Assembly (NCBI GenBank): GCA_035264765.1
Contig: DATFPQ010000086.1
Span: 1 to 26,832, forward strand
Reading direction: 5' to 3'
Source: DATFPQ01 sp035264765
Lineage (GTDB): Bacteria > Actinomycetota > Actinomycetes > Actinomycetales > Angustibacteraceae
DNA: 26,832 nucleotides
The translations under genes and the position numbers were made by a program. Positions 22,931 through 26,832 of the stretch are shown here, piece after piece (within the stretch, counting starts at the first letter, position 1; each line of letters begins with the position of its first letter). The notes under the pieces are model-generated. The model saw nothing but the letters and a program-made list of their open reading frames with translations, was not told where the DNA came from and did no database searches.

Positions 22931-22954
22931 GGCCCCATCCTCGCACGCGAGAGG

Positions 22955-24460
22955 TCAGTCGACGGCCGCCTCCAGCGTCATCCGCACCGTTCGAACCTGG
23001 CTTCCGGTGCGCACCGTCAGCTCGACCGTGTCGCCGGGCGCCTTGGCCCGGATCGCGACGACGAGCTGGTCGGGCTCGGTCACCGGTCGGCCGTCGAAGC
23101 GGGTGATGACGTCGCCCGCGCGGATGCCGGCCTTGTCCGCCGGCCCGTTCGGGGTCACCGGCCGCTGCCCGTTGGTCCCCGCCGTCGCGATCCGCACACC
23201 CTGGCCCGTGTAGGAGCGGTCCAGCAGCACGCCGATCACCGGGTGCTCGGCCTTGCCGGTGCGGATCAGCTGCTGCACCGTCCGACGGGCCTGCTGGCTC
23301 GGAATCGCGAAACCCAGCCCGATGTTGCCGGACTGACCCAGCGACGCCGTCCCCGGCACCCGGGCGATCGCCGAGTTGACCGCGATCACCTCGCCGGCCA
23401 GGTTGACGAGCGGCCCCCCGGAGTTGCCCGGGTTGATCGCCGCGTCGGTCTGGATCGCGTTGATGAACGCGGGCGCGTCCCCACCGCCGCCGGCCGACAC
23501 CGGACGGTTGAGCGCGCTCACGATCCCCGTGGTCACGGTGCCGTCGAGGCCCAGCGGCGCGCCGATGGCGATCACCTCGTCGCCGACGAGCACCGTCGAG
23601 GAGTCCCCGAACGCGAGCGCGGGCAGCCCCTTGCGCTCGACCTTGATCGCCGCCAGGTCGTACGACGCGTCCGCGCCGACCACGCGGGCGCGGGCCTGCG
23701 TGCCATCCGGGAACACCACGACGATCGCCCCGGACTCGCGGGCCCCCTCGACCACGTGGTTGTTGGTGACGACGTAACCGTCTTCCCGGACGACGAAGCC
23801 GGAGCCGGTGCCCGCACCGTCGGCGCCCTGCACCTTGATCGACACGACGCTCGGGAGCACCCGCTGCGCCACGCCGGCCACCGTGCCGGAGGCCCGCCGG
23901 GTGGACCCCGGCGACGGGACCGGCAGGGACGCCGAGCGGTCGATCCCGGACGACGTGCCCCGGTCCGCCCACCAGGCACCTGCGGCGCCGCCGAGCAGCG
24001 CCGCGACGAGGGCGACGAGGACGGCACCGGTCACCAGGAGCCCGGTCGGGACGCGCCCGGTGCGCCGCGACGCCCGACCCGCCGGGTCGTCGCCGTCCGG
24101 CCACCCGCCGAGGGTGTCACCCGGGGTCTGCCAGGGGGAGGGCACGGGGATGGTCGGGTCGTCAGAGGGGCTCGTCTGCTCCCAGACGCTCGGTGCCGGC
24201 GGCGCGGCGCTGGTTCCGGTGCTGGAGCCGGTGGTGGGTCCGGTGGTGGGTTCGGTGCTGGACTCGGTTGTGGAGCCGGCGCTGGACCAGGTCGTGGACT
24301 CGCTCGTGGATCCGGCGTCGGCCGGCTGCGGCACTCCACTTGCGGCGCCACTGGAGGCGCCGGTGGACGCACCCCCCGACCCGGCGTCGCCCGCCCACCA
24401 GCTCGGCGCCGGCTGGTCGCCGGCGGCCCGGTCTCCGCCGGGCCGGTCCTGTTCGCTCAT
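22955..24460 (-). CDS. htrA: HtrA/DegP-type membrane-anchored serine protease with PDZ domain
   Basis: 501 residues from ATG 24460, chosen because AGGAGG ends five bases upstream; ATG 24505 in the same frame lacks a ribosome-binding site. Order: a cytoplasmic Ser/Thr-rich disordered segment (about 25-130), one membrane helix (about 137-162, GLLVTGAVLVALVAALLGGA), then an extracytoplasmic trypsin-like domain with His 235 (TNNHVV), Asp 268 (SYDLAAI) and Ser 347 (NPGNSGGPL), and a C-terminal PDZ domain (about 400-495, GPADKAGIRAGDVITRFDGRPV). It degrades or refolds damaged exported proteins and may cleave regulators. It lies in the sigE-rseA-htrA-tatB series. The low-complexity segment is encoded by an eight-unit, 12-base array. 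Confidence 0.94.
   Translation of the reverse strand: MSEQDRPGGDRAAGDQPAPSWWAGDAGSGGASTGASSGAASGVPQPADAGSTSESTTWSSAGSTTESSTEPTTGPTTGSSTGTSAAPPAPSVWEQTSPSDDPTIPVPSPWQTPGDTLGGWPDGDDPAGRASRRTGRVPTGLLVTGAVLVALVAALLGGAAGAWWADRGTSSGIDRSASLPVPSPGSTRRASGTVAGVAQRVLPSVVSIKVQGADGAGTGSGFVVREDGYVVTNNHVVEGARESGAIVVVFPDGTQARARVVGADASYDLAAIKVERKGLPALAFGDSSTVLVGDEVIAIGAPLGLDGTVTTGIVSALNRPVSAGGGGDAPAFINAIQTDAAINPGNSGGPLVNLAGEVIAVNSAIARVPGTASLGQSGNIGLGFAIPSQQARRTVQQLIRTGKAEHPVIGVLLDRSYTGQGVRIATAGTNGQRPVTPNGPADKAGIRAGDVITRFDGRPVTEPDQLVVAIRAKAPGDTVELTVRTGSQVRTVRMTLEAAVD
24219..24314. repeat. 12-bp tandem array inside htrA
   Basis: Eight consecutive 12-base units of the type GTG(C/G)TGG(A/G)NCCG on the plus strand, each in phase with the next. 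On the coding minus strand they encode four-residue Ser/Thr/Glu/Gly units in the cytoplasmic segment before the membrane helix. Copy-number changes would keep the frame. Confidence 0.7.
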
Positions 24461-24589
24461 CGAGACCTCCTGCGGCGCCGCGTCCTGACGACGATCCTCG
24501 CTCATGACAGGGCGGCTAGCCCAGGGCGGATCGCTTTTCCTGCGGCGGGACCCCGTGCTTCCCGCGTCGGACCGGTGTTCCAGGCCGGG

Positions 24590-25264
24590 CTAACGCCGGA
24601 CCCTCACCGGGCCCGTCGTCGTCCCGGGGTTCCACAGGGACACCGTGGCGGTCGCGCCGGTCGGACCGGTGTTCCGGCTCCTGATCTGCTGCAGAACGGC
24701 CTCATGCACGCGCGCCTGCTGAACGCTGATCTGGTCGACCGGGGGACGCGCGGCCGGGCCACCCGGCAGCGGCACCCCGCGCAGGCCCACGCCGCCCATG
24801 GCCAGCACACCGACGCCGAGGGCTCCAGCGGCAGCGAGCACCGCGCGACGCGGCATCCGGCCCCGGCCGGTGCTCGTGCCCCGCAGGACCCGGCCACCGG
24901 GACGCGAGCTCCCCTGAGGTCGGGACGTCCCCGGCCAGGCCGCCGTGGCACGCCCGGCCGGCGGCGCGACGGCGGCGGTGGCCGGACGGGCGCTGCCCGG
25001 CACCGGGCGCCGTCGCAGCGGCACCGGGCCGCCGGGCTCACCGAGCCGCAGCAGGGCGACCATGAGGTCGCCCGACGGCGTGGGAGACGGCAGCGAGCGC
25101 AGCCGCTGCACCGTGAGCCGCTCGAGCTCCAGCGCGTAGGCGCAGGACGGGCAGGACGCGACGTGAGCCAGTGCGCGGGTCGCGGCGTCCGGCGCCATCG
25201 AGCCGTCGGCCAGCGCGCTCACCCGTTCGCCCAGGCAGGGACCGTGGGACACGCGCCTGATCAT
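24590..25264 (-). CDS. rseA: RseA-like zinc-finger anti-sigma factor, membrane-anchored
   Basis: 224 residues. The ZAS zinc motif H-X3-C-X2-C is present as HVASCPSC (H34, C38, C41), followed by the helix CAYALELERLTVQRLRSLP that should wrap SigE. A Pro/Arg/Gly-rich linker leads to one hydrophobic helix at about 140-162 (RAVLAAAGALGVGVLAMGGVGL) after a basic cluster (RGRMPRR). About 60 residues beyond it would be extracytoplasmic, ending TATVSLWNPGTTTGPVRVRR. ATG 25264 overlaps the sigE stop as ATGA, so the pair is translationally coupled. Mycobacterial RseA, as remembered, is shorter and lacks the membrane helix. The gene is followed by htrA. Confidence 0.88.
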   Translation of the reverse strand: MIRRVSHGPCLGERVSALADGSMAPDAATRALAHVASCPSCAYALELERLTVQRLRSLPSPTPSGDLMVALLRLGEPGGPVPLRRRPVPGSARPATAAVAPPAGRATAAWPGTSRPQGSSRPGGRVLRGTSTGRGRMPRRAVLAAAGALGVGVLAMGGVGLRGVPLPGGPAARPPVDQISVQQARVHEAVLQQIRSRNTGPTGATATVSLWNPGTTTGPVRVRR

Positions 25265-25923
25265 CGCCCCACCTGCCCCGAGCCGTCCGCTGCGTCGCCT
25301 CCAGCCGCGTGCAGGGGACGCTCCGGCCGGCGTCGGTGGGCGAGCGCCTCGCGGAGCTGCGAACGCCCCCGGTGGATCCGCGACCGCACGGTGCCGAGCT
25401 TGATGCCCAGGGTCGCGGCGACCTCCTCGTAGCTGAGACCCTCGATGTCGCACAGGACGACGGCGGCGCGGAACTCCGGCGACAGGGCGTCGAGCGCCGC
25501 CTGGACGTCGTCGTCGAAGTGGGTGTCCTCGTAGACCCGGGAGGGGTCCGGCTCGCGGCCGGCCACGCGGTCGTGGGCGTCGTCGGCGAGTGGGTCGAAC
25601 CGCACCCGCTTCTTGCGCCGCACGCCGTCCAGGAAGAGGTTCGTCGTGATCCGGTGCAGCCAGCCCTCGAAGGTCCCCGGGCTGTAGGAGGACAGGCTCC
25701 GGAACACGCGGACGAAGACCTCCTGGGTGAGGTCCTCGGCGTCGTGGACGTTCCCGGTCAGTCGGTAGGCCAGCCGGTAGACCCGGCCGGAGTGCTCACG
25801 GACGACCTGCTCCCAGCTGGGCGGCGTCCAAGGAGCCTCGCCCGGCGAGCCGTCGGCAGGCTCGAGCGATGTCCAGTCCACCGCCCCACCTCCGACCGTC
25901 GCCGCGTCAAGCGTGGCTGCCAT
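25261..25923 (-). CDS. sigE: ECF sigma factor SigE
   Basis: 220 residues. Region 2 at about 40-106 (YRLAYRLTGNVHDAEDLTQEVFVRVF, then TFEGWLHRITTNLFLDGVRRKKR) and region 4 at about 136-193 (ALSPEFRAAVVLCDIEGLSYEEVAATLGIKLGTVRSRIHRGRSQLR) are complete. Order of neighbours and sequence match actinobacterial SigE (Rv1221), the extracytoplasmic envelope-stress sigma factor. About 35 extra residues precede region 2, as in mycobacterial SigE. ATG 25923 has GAGGG three bases upstream; a second Met is not close. Its stop overlaps the rseA start. An ECF-type promoter (GGAAC-N17-CGTT) about 50 bases upstream suggests autoregulation. Confidence 0.95.
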   Translation of the reverse strand: MAATLDAATVGGGAVDWTSLEPADGSPGEAPWTPPSWEQVVREHSGRVYRLAYRLTGNVHDAEDLTQEVFVRVFRSLSSYSPGTFEGWLHRITTNLFLDGVRRKKRVRFDPLADDAHDRVAGREPDPSRVYEDTHFDDDVQAALDALSPEFRAAVVLCDIEGLSYEEVAATLGIKLGTVRSRIHRGRSQLREALAHRRRPERPLHAAGGDAADGSGQVGR

Positions 25924-25971
25924 CGTCCCTCGTTCCCGCTCGATTTGGCCAACCGGCCCCGGTAACTGTCC

Positions 25972-25997
25972 AACGGACGGGACGGCGACGCCGTTCC
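25972..25997 (-). promoter_or_regulatory. Candidate ECF (SigE-type) promoter of sigE
   Basis: On the minus strand GGAAC (25997-25993), 17 bases, then CGTT (25975-25972). Transcription would start near 25965, about 40 bases before ATG 25923. This is the expected form of an autoregulated SigE promoter and has the same spacer as the whiB1 candidate at 4222-4247. Confidence 0.5.
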
Positions 25998-26023
25998 CGA
26001 GCCGCTGTTTCCGGGCCGCCGAC

Positions 26024-26029
26024 TAGGCT
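26024..26029 (+). promoter_or_regulatory. -10 box candidate for the O-methyltransferase
   Basis: TAGGCT, the same hexamer as before pdtaS. Transcription would begin near 26036 and give a leader of about 25 bases that contains AGGAGG at 26050-26055. No -35 is clear. Confidence 0.4.
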
Positions 26030-26049
26030 TCGACGCACCACCGCCAGCC

Positions 26050-26055
26050 AGGAGG
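26050..26055 (+). promoter_or_regulatory. Perfect Shine-Dalgarno site before an ATC codon
   Basis: AGGAGG, a full match to the 16S rRNA 3' end, is followed by five bases and then ATC (26061). No ATG, GTG or TTG in the methyltransferase frame lies within a usable distance. It therefore decides the unusual start chosen for that gene. Confidence 0.65.
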
Positions 26056-26060
26056 CCGTC

Positions 26061-26696
26061 ATCAGCGCACAGAAGCCCGCGACCTGGGCCTACGCCGAGT
26101 CCTTCGTCGAGGAGGACCCCATCCTCGAGCGGGCGCGCAGCCGCGGCGACGAGCTGGGCTGCGTCCCGGTCGGCACGGGGGCGGGCGCTGCCCTGCGGCT
26201 GCTGGCCGCGCTGCTCCCGGCGAAGTCGGTGGTGGAGATCGGCACCGGCGCCGGAGTGTCCGGGCTGTGGCTGCTGCGCGGCATGCCCGCGGACGGTGTG
26301 CTGACCACGATCGACATCGAGCCCGAGCACCAGCGTGCGGCCCGGGAGGCGTTCGCCGAGGCCGGCATCCGGGGCAACCGCACCCGCGTCATCACCGGCC
26401 GGGCGCTGGACGTCCTGCCGCGCCTCACGGACGGCGCCTACGACCTGGTGCTCGGCGACGCCGCCAAGACCGAGTACGACGACTACCTCGAGCAGGCGCT
26501 GCGGCTGCTGCGTCCCGGCGGCGCGGTGGCGTTCGACAACGCCCTCTGGCACGACCGGGTGGCCGACCCGGCGCAGCGCGACGAGACCACCACCGCGATC
26601 CGCGAGCTGGGCAAGCGGGTGCGTGACGACGAGCGGCTGCTGCCCTGCCTGCTGCCGGTCGGCGACGGGCTGCTCGTCGCGGTCAAGCGGTACTGA
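26061..26696 (+). CDS. SAM-dependent O-methyltransferase, apparent ATC start
   Basis: 211 residues if initiated at ATC 26061. Corresponds to mycobacterial Rv1220c, likewise divergent from sigE. The class I methyltransferase (catechol O-methyltransferase-like) fold shows motif I VVEIGTGAGVSGLWLLRGM, motif II LTTIDIEPEHQRAAREAFAEAG, DLVLGDAAKTEYDDYLEQALRLLRPGG and the C-terminal DDERLLPCLLPVGDGLLVAVKRY. The conserved N-terminus (QKPATWAYAESFVEEDPIL) lies just after the ATC and before any ATG or GTG. The first in-frame GTG downstream falls inside motif I, and the in-frame ATG upstream at 25869 lies within sigE. Substrate unknown; the metal-binding Asp pair of typical COMTs is only partly evident (GDAAK). 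Confidence 0.88.
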   Translation: MSAQKPATWAYAESFVEEDPILERARSRGDELGCVPVGTGAGAALRLLAALLPAKSVVEIGTGAGVSGLWLLRGMPADGVLTTIDIEPEHQRAAREAFAEAGIRGNRTRVITGRALDVLPRLTDGAYDLVLGDAAKTEYDDYLEQALRLLRPGGAVAFDNALWHDRVADPAQRDETTTAIRELGKRVRDDERLLPCLLPVGDGLLVAVKRY

Positions 26697-26785
26697 GGCC
26701 GACCGGCAGGCCAGGCCGACCGGCAGGGCGCCGGCTCAGCCGACGCCGAGGCCGGCCGACCGGCCGGGCGGCTCAGCCGACGCCG
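26697..26785. repeat. Two interleaved direct repeats after the methyltransferase gene
   Basis: GGCCGACCGGCAGG occurs twice in tandem just after the methyltransferase stop. CGGCTCAGCCGACGCCG occurs at 26732-26748 and again, exactly, at 26769-26785. The second copy spans the stop codon of the minus-strand frame that enters from the right edge, so the repeat duplicates the 3' end of that gene. Confidence 0.6.
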
Positions 26786-26832
26786 GGACCGCCGCCCGCA
26801 GCGAACCCGGCGCCGCCCTCCGCGACGGCAAC
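26773..26832 (-). CDS. Probable 3' end of a minus-strand gene, truncated by the window
   Basis: From the right edge the minus strand reads 19 codons to TGA at 26773-26775. The peptide (VAVAEGGAGFAAGGGPGVG) is Gly/Ala-rich with GC-rich wobble bases. It is too short to name and may be coincidental, but the duplication of its stop region parallels the pattern at the pepP 3' end. Confidence 0.35.
   Translation of the reverse strand, partial: VAVAEGGAGFAAGGGPGVG

Noticed and set aside
24461..24505. ATG 24505 as the htrA start.
   Set aside because: No ribosome-binding site there, whereas ATG 24460 follows AGGAGG at an ideal distance.
25869..26060. The in-frame ATG at 25869 as the methyltransferase start.
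   Set aside because: It would run antisense through the sigE start and its promoter region and add 64 residues of low-similarity Arg/Pro-rich sequence.
1..26832. A defence island, prophage, integron, CRISPR array or biosynthetic cluster.
   Set aside because: No integrase, transposase, cas, toxin-antitoxin, tRNA-flanked att site or biosynthetic gene is seen. Gene content is conserved core.

Overview
The window is chromosomal DNA from a very high-GC Gram-positive actinomycete. The evidence is the GC-rich wobble positions, a WhiB-family regulator, a 180-kDa-type NAD-glutamate dehydrogenase, a UsfX/RsbW-SigF pair, and a sigE-rseA-htrA-tatB-mrp block flanked by an O-methyltransferase and by MgtE-like and DUF1003 genes. 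That block and the convergent whiB1/pdtaS pair have the same neighbours in mycobacteria (Rv1220c-Rv1232c and Rv3219-Rv3220c, from memory). Genus cannot be fixed from the sequence. I see no rRNA, tRNA, insertion sequence, prophage or CRISPR array; this is core chromosome, not an island.

Layout. (1) 1-1400: the 5' part of a secreted Ig-like protein gene on the minus strand, a 12-bp repeat array, and a GNAT acetyltransferase. (2) 1648-3502: anti-sigma factor and SigB/F-type sigma factor, followed by a 21-bp repeat array. (3) 3664-6345: a four-helix membrane protein divergent from whiB1, a strong terminator, a 21-25-bp repeat array, and the PdtaS-type sensor kinase. (4) 6404-11317: NAD-specific glutamate dehydrogenase. 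(5) 11551-15000: DUF2505 protein, Xaa-Pro aminopeptidase, a YflT/GSP17M-type stress membrane protein and Dps. (6) 15144-16761: divergent EamA exporter and a conserved hypothetical. (7) 16899-20727: PRC/MgtE-N/CBS protein, overlapping DUF1003 protein, and an orphan PilB/GspE-type ATPase with an extra double zinc ribbon. (8) 20744-26696: MarR regulator, Mrp, TatB, HtrA, RseA-like anti-sigma, SigE and O-methyltransferase. A partial minus-strand gene seems to enter at the right edge.

The common theme is stress sensing and envelope homeostasis: two sigma/anti-sigma modules, an Fe-S regulator, a sensor kinase, Dps, a stress membrane protein, a membrane protease and a Tat subunit. Two candidate ECF promoters with identical geometry (GGAAC-N17-CGTT) lie upstream of sigE and whiB1, so SigE may control both itself and whiB1.

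No obviously new multigene system is visible. The most notable signals are: an O-methyltransferase that seems to start at ATC behind a perfect AGGAGG; five genes with TANNNT exactly six bases before the start codon (leaderless transcripts); an orphan secretion-type ATPase with a second zinc module; tandem dyads between the divergent membrane-protein and whiB1 genes; and an unusual density of short tandem arrays, several of which begin at stop codons.
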